Shown: one piece after another, positions 44,611 to 54,816 of the stretch
How the letters are laid out: every line of letters begins with the position of its first letter
Numbering within the stretch: the stretch's first letter is position 1
NCBI GenBank assembly: GCA_016703025.1
Contig: JADJCV010000004.1
Location: 1,367,501 to 1,431,500 of the forward strand
From: Candidatus Avedoeria danica
Lineage (GTDB): Bacteria > Chloroflexota > Anaerolineae > Epilineales > Epilineaceae
Direction of reading: 5' to 3'
Length of the DNA stretch: 64,000 nt
Program-made: the position numbers and the translations under genes
The notes under the pieces: model-generated
The model's input: only the letters and a program-made list of their open reading frames with translations
What the model was told of the DNA's origin: nothing
Databases searched by the model: none

Positions 44611-46941
44611 CTATGCAGCTGGTCGTAGTTGGTACAGGTACTTCTGGAATCCCGCGAACACCCGCCCAATCTCCTCTGCCTCCCCGAGGTCAGCCAGCGC
44701 GTCGGCGATCGAGTTCTGGTACTTCAGCCGCAGCAACGGCGTCAGCTTGTCCTGGTCGAGCTCCTCCACCCCGACGCTGACGTAGTGCGACAGGACGAAG
44801 TCGAGAAACGCCTGCTGCTTGGCGTTGAAGTGCGCGCTGATGTCGACGCGCGCACCGGCGGCCCGCTCGCCTCGGGTCAGCGGCGCGAGCGCGTACGCCA
44901 CGTGGGCCAGGACGTCGAACAGGTCGCTCTTCTCGGCGTCGATGATCCTTTGCATCTCCGCCAGCTGCTCGCCGCCGAAGCCCCGCTCTGCCAGCCCCTG
45001 CAACAGCTTCCGCCGCGTCTCGGGCGCACTCCAGAGGCTCCGCAGCTCCGTCTCGTCCTTGAAGAACTCGGGCAACCGCCCGAACAGCGCTTCCATGAAC
45101 TGCTGCGCGGACATCGGCGTGCCGTCGGGGTGCCAGTAGGACGTGCTCATCATGTGCTGGATCGTGCGCGCCTTGCCGTCGGACAGGGTGACCTTGATGG
45201 TCGGTCGCTTGCCGTACTCGCCTTCAGGCTCGCGAACGGGCGCGACCGGTGGCTCCGGTGGGTGCACGGGGTATGGCAGCGGGCTTGCTTCCGGCTCGAT
45301 CGGCTCGCCGTCCCACTCCGGATCCGCGAAGTGATGGTGTGCCTTCACGAAGTCGTAGATCGTGAAGTAGTCCTTGCCGTCGTAGAGGCGCGTGCCGCGG
45401 CCGATGATCTGCTTGAACTCGATCATCGAGCGGATCGGGCGCATGAGGACGATGTTGCGGATGTTGCGGGCGTCCACGCCGGTGGACAGCTTCTGCGAGG
45501 TCGTCAGGATCGTGGGGATCGTCTTCTCGTTGTCCTGAAAGTCACGCAGGTGCTGCTCGCCGAGCTCGCCGTCGTTGGCGGTGACGCGGTGGCAGTAGTT
45601 CGGGTCGGAGCCCGTCTTCATCTGGTTGACGAGGTCGCGCACGGCCAGGGCGTGGGCCTGGGTGGCGCAGAAGATGAGCGTCTTCTGGCGCTGATCGATG
45701 AGGTTCATGAAGAGCTTGACGCGGTAGGCCTCGCGCTCCTTGATCTCGATGAGCCTGTTGAAGTCCTTCTCTTCGTACCTGCGCCCGCTCTCGATCTCGC
45801 CCTCGACCAGTGTGTCGTCGGGCGTAAATGTGTATTCATCGATGGTCGTGGCGAACTGCACGACCTTGAACGGGGTCAGGAAGCCGTCGTTGATACCGTC
45901 CTTCAGCGAATACGTGTAGACGGGCTCGCCGAAGTAGGCGTAGGTGTCGACGTTGTCCTTGCGCTTGGGCGTGGCGGTGAGGCCGAGCTGCACGGCCGGC
46001 GCGAAGTACGCCAGGATGCCGCGCCAGTTGCTCTCGTCGTTCGCGCCGCCGCGGTGGCACTCGTCGATGACGATGAGGTCGAAGAAGTCGGGCGGGTAGT
46101 CGCCGAAGTAAGGCGACGGGTGGCCGTCCTTCTCGGGGCCACTCATGAACGTCTGGAAGATCGTGAAGAACAGGCTGCCGTTCTTGGGGACTTTGCCCCG
46201 CTTGCGGATGTCCTCAGGCGCGATCCGCACCATCGAGTCCTCGGGGAAGGCGGAGAAGGCGTTGTAGGCCTGGTTCGCCAGGATGTTTCGATCCGCCAGG
46301 AACAGGATCCGCGGCCGGCGTGACGGCTCTCGGCTCAGGTTCCAGCGGCTGTGGAAGAGCTTCCAGGCGATCTGGAAGGCGATGAATGTCTTGCCGGTGC
46401 CGGTGGCCAGGGTGAGCAGGATCCGCTGACGGTTGTCCGCGATGGCCTCCAAGACGCGGTCGACGGCGGTGTCCTGGTAGTACCGGCTGGGGTGCGACCC
46501 GCCCTTGTCCTCGAACGGCACGGCGGCGAAGCGGTCGCGCCACTCGTTCGCTTCGGCGAAGGTCATCGACCAAAGTTCGTCCGGCGTCGGGTAGCGCGCC
46601 AGCTCGCCTTCCTTGCCGGTCCGCATGTCGATGCCGTAGATCCCCTGGCCGTTCGTGGCATACGTGAAGCGGACGGCCATCTTGCCGGCATAGTTCTTGG
46701 CCTGACCCACGCCTTCGGTCAGGTGCTTGTGCCACGCCTTGGCTTCGATGACGGCCAGCCTGTGCGTTCGATGGACGAGCACGTAGTCGGCGGTGATCGG
46801 GCTGGCGCGTCGGCCACGGCCTTCGATGCGACCGGGCGAGATCGGGAACTCGCGCAGGATCCTGCTGTCCGGCACGACGCCCCAGCCCGCCTCCTTGAGC
46901 GCGGGGTCGATGTGCTCGGCGCGGGTCTCGGCTTCGTTCAT
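44611..46941 (-). CDS. hsdR: Type I restriction enzyme, R subunit
   Basis: 776 residues, EcoEI-like branch. N-terminal nuclease domain with the PD-(D/E)xK pattern (ADYVLV, then VIEAKAW), then a superfamily 2 helicase/translocase: Walker A LATGTGKTF, IDECHRGG (DEAD-type box), GLTATP, and the late helicase motifs TSQKLSTGVDARN and QIIGRGTRL. The C-terminal region (about 600-776) should bind the methylase part. The subunit moves DNA and cuts when blocked. Its start overlaps the rhuM stop by four bases. Last gene of the hsdM-hsdS-rhuM-hsdR operon. Confidence 0.94.
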   Translation of the reverse strand: MNEAETRAEHIDPALKEAGWGVVPDSRILREFPISPGRIEGRGRRASPITADYVLVHRTHRLAVIEAKAWHKHLTEGVGQAKNYAGKMAVRFTYATNGQGIYGIDMRTGKEGELARYPTPDELWSMTFAEANEWRDRFAAVPFEDKGGSHPSRYYQDTAVDRVLEAIADNRQRILLTLATGTGKTFIAFQIAWKLFHSRWNLSREPSRRPRILFLADRNILANQAYNAFSAFPEDSMVRIAPEDIRKRGKVPKNGSLFFTIFQTFMSGPEKDGHPSPYFGDYPPDFFDLIVIDECHRGGANDESNWRGILAYFAPAVQLGLTATPKRKDNVDTYAYFGEPVYTYSLKDGINDGFLTPFKVVQFATTIDEYTFTPDDTLVEGEIESGRRYEEKDFNRLIEIKEREAYRVKLFMNLIDQRQKTLIFCATQAHALAVRDLVNQMKTGSDPNYCHRVTANDGELGEQHLRDFQDNEKTIPTILTTSQKLSTGVDARNIRNIVLMRPIRSMIEFKQIIGRGTRLYDGKDYFTIYDFVKAHHHFADPEWDGEPIEPEASPLPYPVHPPEPPVAPVREPEGEYGKRPTIKVTLSDGKARTIQHMMSTSYWHPDGTPMSAQQFMEALFGRLPEFFKDETELRSLWSAPETRRKLLQGLAERGFGGEQLAEMQRIIDAEKSDLFDVLAHVAYALAPLTRGERAAGARVDISAHFNAKQQAFLDFVLSHYVSVGVEELDQDKLTPLLRLKYQNSIADALADLGEAEEIGRVFAGFQKYLYQLRPAA

Positions 46942-47991
46942 GGCGTGGGGGGCCTTGGTTTCTTCCGTTTGGGCAGCTTCTCGACCTCGTCCGCGAGCTG
47001 CCTGAGGGTGTCGGACTCCGCTGCGTCTTCAAGCTGTGCACGCCGAAGGGCGGCGAAGCGCTCGTACGCCCGCTCGGCGATGGCATCTGCGCTGTCGCGG
47101 CTGACCTTGCCAGCGTCTGGCAGGATAGCGCGCTCGTTCAGGCGGAGGAAGTCGTCGAGACGGGTCTTCCAGGTCTCCATGAAGATCTGCTTGCGGCGGC
47201 GGGCTTGGTCTTCGGCGAAGTCGAGGAACATGACGACGATGCGGTTCAGTTCGGTGATCTCGGTCTCGCGGAGGTAGTTCTTGGCGACGGTGATGTCACC
47301 CTTGCGCACCACGCCGCCCTTCCACGTGGTCAGGCCCATGTTCGGCTGGGCGGCGTCGGCACGCTCGGCGATCAGCTCGGGCGCGGTCTTGCCGGTCACG
47401 GCGAAGTGCAGCTTGTTCTGCACGGTCTGGAAGAAGAGCTGCGTTTCCGGCTCGGTGGGTGTGTAGTCGGCTGCCAGCGCCAGGATCTCCCGCACCCGCA
47501 GGTACATCCGCCGCTCGCTGGCGCGGATGTCGCGGATGCGCTCGAGCAGCTCGTCGAAGTAATCCGTCTGCCCCTCGCCGGGCGGGTTCTTGAGCCGCTC
47601 GTCGTCCATGGTGAAGCCCTTCACCAGGTACTCGCTGAGGCGCGCCGATGGCCCACTGGCGGAATTGCGTGCCGCGTTGGCTGCGGACGCGGTAGCCGAC
47701 GGCGAGGATGGCGGGGAGGCTGTAGTGGTCGATGTCGCGGGTGACCTCGCGGGAGCCTTCTATGCGAACGATCCGGAATTTCCGGATGGTTGCCTCGCGC
47801 TCCACCTCGCCCTCGTTGAAGATGTTCGCGAGGTGCTCGTTGATCGTCCGGACGTCCTTCTGGAACAGCTCGGCGATGAGGGACTGTGATAGCCAGATGG
47901 TCTCGTCGACGAATCGGCACTGGATGCGGGTGCGGCCGTCTTCGGTCTGGTAGAGGATGAGGCTGGATGAAGGGGGGTCAGGGACGGGCAT
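46938..47991 (-). CDS. RhuM-family protein, apparently frameshifted
   Basis: About 350 residues in two frames. The N-terminal part (ILYQTEDGRTRIQCRFVDET, WLSQSLIAELFQKDVRTINEH) is the RhuM helix-turn-helix region. In GGCGCGCC near 47639-47646 one extra base shifts the frame, after which the C-terminal part continues (KGFTMDDERL, YFDELLERIRDIRASER, AQPNMGLTTWKGG) to the stop at 46938. Removing one base restores the known family sequence through GYRVRSQRGTQFRQWAIG and RLSEYLVKGF. RhuM proteins are common accessory genes beside type I restriction systems; their role is unknown. It lies between hsdS and hsdR, overlapping hsdR by four bases. Confidence 0.82.
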
Positions 47992-48000
47992 GGGGTGGTC

Positions 48001-49317
48001 CTAGAGCTGGCCGGTGAAAGCTTGGTGGAGGAGCGACTTCTTCAGTGCATCAAGAGCGGTAAGCTTGTGTTGGTAGAGGACCGTGAGGTGTTGGGATTCG
48101 GCTAGAACGGCGGCTAGCCGCACGGCAATCGACCTTTGCTCGCTCACGGACGCAGGATGCTTAATGATGAAATCTTGAATCTGCGCCTTGGTGATTGCCT
48201 GCCGTGTTGAACCTCCGTCCTCTCCTGTCTGAAGCAATCTGTCCTTATAATACCTGGAGATCAGAAGGAAGTGGAGAAATGCGGCATCCAGCTTGTCGGC
48301 AATAGGTCTAATAATCGATACATGTTGATTCACCCGCGCTGGGAGGACATTCTCAGGGACGATGCAGCAACGCGCCACAGAAGCGCCGGTGATATTCAGA
48401 AGCACGTCACCTTGCTGTACTTCTACATTCGACAAATCGTTGGCCTGCTGATCATCGAGGAATGCAAGTTTGGGGTATCTGAATTCAAGATCGTGAACAT
48501 TCAGGCTGCGAATCAACGAAACGCCTTCCGGCTTGTAGGACTTCTCGCCACCGCGAGGGGTCGCGCCGCTGCCGATCTTGGTCGCGAGTGTCTTCAGACG
48601 GCTTTCCACCCACCCATCGCTGCGCTGGCTGAAGACGGACTGCAGATGGTTTTCAAACACCGCCCGCGCGTTCTCCCGGTTCCTCTCGGCGTTGGCCTTG
48701 GCGGTGGCGATGCCCGCGAACGCTTCGTCGAGGAGACGGACGATGCGGTGTTGTTCGGGGAGTGACGGATGGCATATGTAAAAGGCCTTTACCTCAGGGA
48801 AATAGATCGTCTGATGAACTGAACCGCTGGACAGCCGACGAAGATCATCGCCCTCGGCAATCAAGAGATATTTTAGAAAGTTGTGATCGAGTTGATCTGA
48901 GCAGACCCAATTCACGAAGTCTTGACTGGTGGCCATCGGGCGTCCCATGACGACCACATAACCGACGGATGCCGTACGCGACAGGCAAACCGTGTTCGTC
49001 GGAAGCACACGGGCCGAGGAATTCGCAATTCCGAGTTCGTTGGTGCTTTCGCGCGTCGCTTCAATCTGCCTGCCGTGGTTCGCTCGCGCGTCCTGGATAC
49101 CGATCCATGGAATCGATCCACCCCACCACTCGGAATGTCGGCGACTCGGTGTGTGTCCGGATTCGAGTCGGGCAAGGTCCGTCAACAGCGACCATTGCCA
49201 GCCCTTGGGTGGTGGAACGGAGGGCGGACCAACTGCAAGCGCGAGATTCGGCGGAATGTGACGCGTGGTAGCCTTACGGCCCCCAGTTGCTGTGATGCGG
49301 GCGGCGACGGAAGTCAC
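48001..49317 (-). CDS. hsdS: Type I restriction-modification specificity subunit
   Basis: 438 residues from GTG 49317. Two target-recognition domains (about 35-190, starting PPKGWQWSLLTDLARLESG, and 235-400, starting DGWVESRLKTLATKIGSG) are each followed by a conserved coiled spacer (LPEQHRIVRLLDEAFAGI; SEQRSIAVRLAAVLAE). The protein reads DNA bases for the M and R subunits. Its DNA is visibly less GC-rich than the neighbouring genes, as expected for a fast-evolving, exchanged specificity gene. The start overlaps the true hsdM stop by four bases (GTGA). Confidence 0.93.
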   Translation of the reverse strand: MTSVAARITATGGRKATTRHIPPNLALAVGPPSVPPPKGWQWSLLTDLARLESGHTPSRRHSEWWGGSIPWIGIQDARANHGRQIEATRESTNELGIANSSARVLPTNTVCLSRTASVGYVVVMGRPMATSQDFVNWVCSDQLDHNFLKYLLIAEGDDLRRLSSGSVHQTIYFPEVKAFYICHPSLPEQHRIVRLLDEAFAGIATAKANAERNRENARAVFENHLQSVFSQRSDGWVESRLKTLATKIGSGATPRGGEKSYKPEGVSLIRSLNVHDLEFRYPKLAFLDDQQANDLSNVEVQQGDVLLNITGASVARCCIVPENVLPARVNQHVSIIRPIADKLDAAFLHFLLISRYYKDRLLQTGEDGGSTRQAITKAQIQDFIIKHPASVSEQRSIAVRLAAVLAESQHLTVLYQHKLTALDALKKSLLHQAFTGQL

Positions 49318-50770
49318 AGCAGCGCTCGGATTCTCGCCAAGACCTTCGCACTCTCTGCATCCAACCCCTCAATCTCATCCAAGATCTCCCCGGACTCCGA
49401 TGAACCACATCCTCCCCCGCACCCGGATTCTTCACCGACAGATCCCACGTCCCCTGATCAATGCCCTCAACATCCACACTCCAACTCTTCGCCGAGTCGG
49501 CATGCGTCCTCTGCAATTCCACGAACTCCGCCAGATCCGTGTCGTTCAGCGGGTTCGTCTTGCCGAGGCTCCTGCCCGGATCGAGTTGGTAGTACCAGAC
49601 GGTTCGCGTCGGCGCGCCCTTCTCGAAGAACAGCACCACCGTCTTCACGCCCGCGCCCTGGAACGTGCCGCCGGGGCAGTCGAGGACGGTGTGGAGTTGG
49701 CAGCTCTCCAGCAGGAGACGGCGGAGGCTGACGGAGGCGTTGTCCGTGTTGGAGAGGAACGTGTTCTTGATCACCACGCCGCCCCGCCCGCCGGCCTTCA
49801 GGCTCTTGATGAAGTGCTGGAGGAACAGGAACGCCGTCTCGCCGGTGCGGATGGGGAAGTTCTGCTGGACCTCCTTGCGCTCCTTGCCGCCGAAGGGCGG
49901 GTTCGCCAGCACCACGTCGTAGCGGTCCTTCTCCTGGATGTCGGCCAGGTTCTCGGTCAGCGTGTTCGTGTGCAGGATGTTCGGCGCCTCGATGCCGTGC
50001 AGGATCATGTTCATGATCGCGATCACGTAGGCGAGCGACTTCTTCTCCTTGCCGTAGAACGTCCGCTCCTGAAGAACGCGATCCTCCGCCGTCGTCCGCG
50101 ACGGGTTCATGCGCTTCATGTACTCGTACGCCTCGCACAGGAAGCCCGCCGACCCGACCGCCCCGTCGTAAACCCGCTCGCCGATCCGCGGCCGCACCAC
50201 CTCCACGATCGCCCGGATCAGCGGGCGCGGCGTGTAGTACTCGCCGCCGTTCCGGCCGGCGTTGCCCATGTTGCGGATCTTGGCTTCGTACAGGTGGGAC
50301 AGTTCGTGCTTCTCGGCCTGCGACCGGAAGCGCAGCTCGTCGATGAGATCGATGATCTCGCGCATGTTGTAGCCGCTGGAGATCTTGTTGGTGATCTCGC
50401 CGAAGATCTCGCCGATCTTGTACTCGATCGTGTTCGGCCCGCGCGCGCTCGCCTTGAAGCTCTTCAGGTACGTGAAGAGCGTCTGGTTCACGAAGTCGCG
50501 CAGATCGTCGCCCGTCAGCGCCCTGTTGTGGTCGATCCTGCCGTCCGCACCCTTCGGCGCCGCCCAACTGTCCCAGTGGGCCGATGCGTCGAGGATGAAT
50601 TGATACGGCTTCCCCGCCATCGCCGCCTCAGCAGCCAGGTCCTGCTCCAGCCCGTCGAGGTACTTCAGGAACAGCAGCCACGACGTCTGCTCGGTGTAGT
50701 CCAGCTCCGTCGTGCAACCGGCCTCCTTGCGGAGGATGTCGTCGATGTTCTTGAAGGCTTGCTCGAACAC
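49314..50770 (-). CDS. hsdM: Type I restriction-modification methylase subunit, with a 3'-end frameshift
   Basis: About 485 residues. The GTG at 50770 gives the family start MFEQAFKNIDDIL; an ATG at 50830 would add 20 unrelated residues. N-terminal HsdM helical domain, then the N6-adenine methylase core with the SAM motif (VYDGAVGSAGFL) and NPPF in VLANPPFGG. A base seems missing in the short run at 49388-49391: adding one restores EILDEIEGLDAESAKVLARI and a stop at 49314-49316 that overlaps the hsdS start as GTGA. As sequenced, the frame runs on to 49274 with a foreign tail. The methylase core itself is intact. Confidence 0.88.
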
Positions 50771-50858
50771 GGGCGCGGACCCTCGATCCGTGTATGTGGG
50801 TGGGTTTGCGGGCGGCGACGTGCCACGCATATGATAGAACAGACGATCGAAACGCCCG

Positions 50859-51295
50859 TCATCCCTGCCGCCCCCGAACCACCACCATCCCCCCTCCACC
50901 ATCGCCGCCACCACCCCTCACAATCACGCGGCTCCCGGCCACCGCCAAGCGGTACGCGACACCGCCCAGCGGCAGGCGGCCCACATGCCGCGGAGCGGCC
51001 GGCTCCGGGAAATCGAAGGTATCGAGGAGGCGGTTGTTTCGATCGGTCCCGCCGCCGTTCATCTGCTCCGTGATCGCGTAGGCCACGTGCCCCTCGACCG
51101 CCACATTGTGAACCTCAGCCACGATCGGCAGCGCGTCCGGCTGACGCAGGTCGCCCACGTGCAGGCGCCCGCCATTGGCCCGCCCTTGGCCAGCAAGTAG
51201 GCCGTCCGACGACCGGCCGCAACGGCCACAAGCGTGTCGCTGACAGCGAAGCGGTCTCGCAGCACAGGCCGTGGGGCTGCTTCGATGGGCACGAC
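50859..51295 (-). pseudogene. Remnant of an LVIVD-repeat propeller protein
   Basis: Two neighbouring frames carry fragments of LVIVD/beta-propeller repeats: RDRFAVSDTLVAVAAGRRTAYLLA, split here as RDRFAVSDTLVAVAAGRRTA and YLLA, then after a one-base shift LHVGDLRQPDALPIVAEVHN, VAVEGHVAYAITE and RHVGRLPLGGVAYRLAVAG. There is no start codon region or signal peptide, and the end dissolves into Gly/Val low complexity. It appears to be the truncated, frameshifted end of a former surface protein between hsdM and the PIN toxin gene. Confidence 0.5.
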
Positions 51296-51321
51296 CGACC
51301 GAACGGTTCAACGCGGCGCAA

Positions 51322-51738
51322 TCAAACGCGTCGCGGCAGCCACTGCACGTTGACGCGCTCAGCGATCCGCTCGAACTCGGGGTCGCCCGTGACAACCGGC
51401 GCGTCGTGGCGCACGCCCAGGGCAGCCGCGAAACAGTCGGCGTACGAAATGCCGCCAAGACGCTTGAAGTCGGCCGCAATGTGAGCGAGATCCCAATCGG
51501 CACTGACCACGGCCAAGCCCACGTCCAAGAGCGAAGCGATCCGCTCATCCGCCGCTGTCGGACCGTACGCGCGGCCAATCGCGTACCAGGCTTCACCCAG
51601 GTTGACGGCCGAGATCAGGAGCTGAAAGTCGTCGCTGCCCGCGCGCGTCAGCAGCACCTCCACCTCAGCGGCGCCTGGCTCATCCTCGATGAACGCCACC
51701 AGCGCATAGGCATCCAGGACCACAACGCCGTCGGTCAC
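51322..51738 (-). CDS. vapC: PIN-domain ribonuclease, VapC-like toxin
   Basis: 138 residues from GTG 51738. PIN fold with the four acidic metal-binding residues in place: Asp in VVLDAYALVAFIEDE, Glu in NLGEAWYAIGR, Asp in ISYADCFAAAL and Asp in VVTGDPEF. Such toxins cut tRNA or rRNA. Its start overlaps the preceding short frame by GTGA, as expected for an antitoxin-toxin pair, but that upstream frame carries only an antitoxin-like tail. The toxin may thus be orphaned or paired with an unusual partner. Confidence 0.85.
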   Translation of the reverse strand: MTDGVVVLDAYALVAFIEDEPGAAEVEVLLTRAGSDDFQLLISAVNLGEAWYAIGRAYGPTAADERIASLLDVGLAVVSADWDLAHIAADFKRLGGISYADCFAAALGVRHDAPVVTGDPEFERIAERVNVQWLPRRV

Positions 51739-51848
51739 GCGTCGCGCTCGCGATCACGCGCCCGTGCGTCCACTAGCTTCGGCAGCGCGCCTTTGCCCTT
51801 CAATGACCCGCGCTGCTGCTTGACCACCGCCTTCGCCTCCCGCTGCAC
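51735..51848 (-). other. Antitoxin-like tail fused to the DUF6194 frame
   Basis: A 37-codon frame (from GTG 51848) ends in RGSLKGKGALPKLVDARARD and RERDA, resembling the toxin-binding tail of AbrB-type antitoxins, and couples to vapC by GTGA. Upstream, the same frame continues through LAEGYARAV to the TAG that ends the DUF6194-like gene. No DNA-binding domain remains. It may be a recombination scar or a minimal antitoxin. Confidence 0.45.
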
Positions 51849-51872
51849 CGCCCGCGCATACCCCTCCGCCAG

Positions 51873-52256
51873 CTATGGCCGAACCGCCTCGAACGTCGCC
51901 GCGCTCGGACAGAGCACGCACAGCCACGCCTGCGGCGCATAGACCGGGTGCGGCATCAGCTGGTCCAGCGCCGTGAAGTCGTGGCCGGTCTGTACGATCC
52001 CGTCCGGGCCGGCCTTCGGCGTCTCCGGGCCGAATAGCGAGCGGTACGTGTCCCGGCCGACGCCGACGTTCAGGCGGAACACGGACGGACGGTTCAGGTT
52101 CGAGGCGCGGTCGTACGCGTCGTCCTGGGTCCCCAGGGTGGCGAAGGGCATCATGCGATCGGCGCCGTAGAAGAAGAAGGTGAAGCCGTCCACGGTCGTG
52201 AGGTGGACGTCGTCGAAGGTGTCGGTGATGTAGTGGGTGATCGCAGGCTCGTCCAT
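51873..52256 (-). CDS. DUF6194-like protein, probably cut short by an in-frame TAG
   Basis: 127 residues from ATG 52256, with AAAGGAG upstream. The sequence (ITHYITDTFDDVHLTTVDGF, FFFYGADRMMPFATLGT, FRLNVGVGRDTYRSLFG, DQLMPHPVYAPQAWLCVLCP) matches my memory of the DUF6194 family, whose function is unknown. It stops at TAG 51873-51875 after FEAVRP, but the same frame goes on with LAEGYARAV, which looks like the normal family end. The TAG is thus probably a recent nonsense change or part of the junction with the antitoxin-like tail. Confidence 0.65.
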   Translation of the reverse strand: MDEPAITHYITDTFDDVHLTTVDGFTFFFYGADRMMPFATLGTQDDAYDRASNLNRPSVFRLNVGVGRDTYRSLFGPETPKAGPDGIVQTGHDFTALDQLMPHPVYAPQAWLCVLCPSAATFEAVRP

Positions 52257-52495
52257 GGGGCGCACACTCCTTTGTTGCCAGAACCCGATGAATCCCGCTC
52301 CGTCACCCAGGCGGTTCACCGAAGCGGTTGGTGCCACGCGTGCCTGTGGCAAACCCGGCGTGGATGGCGAACAGCAAGGCGGCCGGCGTCTCCAACGCCG
52401 GCGTAGCCCGGCCGCGCATGCCGCCGTGTTCGTCAGGTCGACTGCGCGCCGCATAATACATGCGGATTCACGCACTGCCGCTCCGGAGCCTGCCC

Positions 52496-54705
52496 ATGTC
52501 CCGCCCCTCCCCCCTCGCCCGCCTCACCGCCCTTGCCATCGCCCTTGCCACCGCCCTTGCCCTCGCCGCCGCCCTACCCGCCGCCGCCCGTCCCGCCCGT
52601 AGCGCGGCCGCCACCCGCAGCCACGCCGGCACCATCTCGGCCATCGCTCCCGCCCCCACCGTTCGCTTCATCCCCAACCTCGGCCAATGGCCATCCGCCG
52701 TCCACTACCGCGCCGAGTCGGCCCACGGCGCGCTCCTCGTCACGGAGTCATCGACGCGCCTCATCCCCGGCAAGCGCCTTCCCGGCGTGTCGCACTTCCT
52801 GCGCGGTCCCGACCCGGCCGCCTGGATCACGAACGTCCCGGCGTTCGACAGCCTGACGGTCCGGGACGAACGCACGGGGACGGACGTCGTGCTCGACGGG
52901 GATCCATCAGGCTCCTTTGCGCACCTGTTCGAAGTCGCGAACGTTGTCGCGCTGGGCGCCGCAAGCGAAGTCGCCCCGGACGCTGCCCTCTCCCCGACCT
53001 TCGCCGCCACCCCCACCCTCGCCTACAGCACCTACCTGGGCGGCCGCACGAGCGACCTCGCCCGCGGCATCGCCGTCGACGCCGACGGCAACGCGTACAT
53101 CGTCGGCACGACGACGTCCAACGACTTCCCCGCGATCGGCGCGGGCGGCGCGCCCGGTGGCACGCCCGGCGTTCCCGGCCCCTTCCAAGGCACGATCGGC
53201 AACAGCGGCAGCCTCCAAGACGCGTTCGTCACGAAGCTCGACCCGACCGGCACGCACATCTTCTGGAGCACGTACCTCGGCGGCGTCCGCCAGGACGAGG
53301 CGTTCGATGTCGCCGTCGACGCCGCCGGCCGCGCCCACGTCACCGGGTACACCACCTCGCCCGACTTCCCGACGGCCCGCCCCGTCCAGCCGTCCCTCCA
53401 CCTCGCGGACGGGATCTGGTCGGGCGACGCGTTCTTCGCCCGCCTGTCCGCCGACGGCAGCGCCCTCGAGGTCGGGACGTTCTTCGGCGGGACGGGGCGT
53501 GATGTCGGCAAGGGGATCGCGCTCGGCCGCGACGGCGCGGCGTACATCGCCGGGTGGACGGGCTCCAACCTGCCGGCCGTGAACGCGGTCTACCCGCTGA
53601 ACCGCGGCGTGCGGGATGCGTTCATCGCCAAGTACACGCCCGCGGGCGATCAGCTCGCTTTCACGACCCACCTCGGCGGGGCGGATGCCGACGAGGGACG
53701 CGACATCGCCGTCGACGCCGCCGGCAATGCGACCATCGTCGGCAGCACGATTTCGCTCAACCTGCGGACAACGGCGCCCTACCAGAGCACGCGCCGCGGC
53801 GACAGCGACGCCTTCATCGCCCGCCTGAACGCGGGCGGGACCGCCTCGACTACGCCACGTACCTTGGCGGCCGCGGCGCGGACCAGGCCGTCGCCGTCGC
53901 CGTGGATGCCGCTGGACAGGCAACCGTCCTCGGCCGCACGGACTCGCCGGACTTCCCGCGCGCCGCCGCCCTCCAGCCGACGCGCTCCGGGCCGACGGAT
54001 CTCTTCGTCACCCGGTTCACCGCGGACGGCGGCGCGCTCACCTACAGCACGTACCTCGGCGGCACAGCCGAGGAGGGCGGCTGCGTCCAGGACGAGAACT
54101 TCCGCGATCTGGCAACGCCCACGCCGGACGGCCGCGGCATCCGCTACCTCGAGGGCAGCAAGTTCACGGACGGCCCGTCCGCCGCCCTCGTCCTCGACGC
54201 CGCCGGCCGCGCCATCGTCGTCAGCTGCACGAGCTCCGGCAACATGCCCACGATCCAAGCGCTCCAGGACCGCCGCCGCGGCACCTACGACCTCCTCGTC
54301 GCCGTCCTCCGCCCCGACGGCGGCGCCCTCGACTTCGCCACCTACCTCGGCGGCCGAGGCATGAACGTCGCCCGCGCCGCCGCGCTCGGTCCGGACGGCG
54401 GCATCCACGTGGCCGGCCAAACGGATGCCAGCGACTTCCCGCTCGCGCCCGCCGCCGGCGCGCTGGACGACGCCCGCGCCGGCACGGACGACGCATTCGC
54501 GCTTAAGATCGGCGGCGTGCCCGACCTCGTCGTCCCGACCGCCGTCCGCCCGACCCCCACCGCGACACCGCCCGCGCCGACCGACCCGCCGTCACCGACC
54601 GTCGTCCCGCCGACGCCCAGCCCGGTCGCGACGATCGAAGCGACGCCGACGGGGACAGGCGGCGACCGGCGGCTGTGGCTGCAGCTGGCGGAGCGATCCC
54701 CGTGA
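52496..54705 (+). CDS. Secreted SBBP-repeat propeller protein, frameshifted near 53841
   Basis: About 736 residues. ATG 52496 with GGAG eight bases upstream, signal peptide (LARLTALAIALATALALAAA), then a short domain and about seven SBBP propeller repeats with the pattern YxTYLGG...xxxAVDxxGNxYxxGxTxSxDFP (AYSTYLGGRTSDLARGIAVD, FWSTYLGGVRQDEAFDVAVD, DYATYLGGRGADQAVAVAVD and others). A base is missing in the CC run near 53841: the fifth and later repeats continue in the next frame to 54705. A Pro/Thr linker and LWLQLAERSP close the protein (54673-54705). Likely a surface-attached adhesion or scaffold protein. Confidence 0.82.
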
Positions 54706-54816
54706 TCGCACCCTTCGCGGCCGCGGCGACGGTTTGTCCACCGGCGGGGCCGTGCGACCGATGTGCAGTGGAGAGATGACCGCTTCTCGAACCTATCCCG
54801 GAACCGGAGGACCCAG

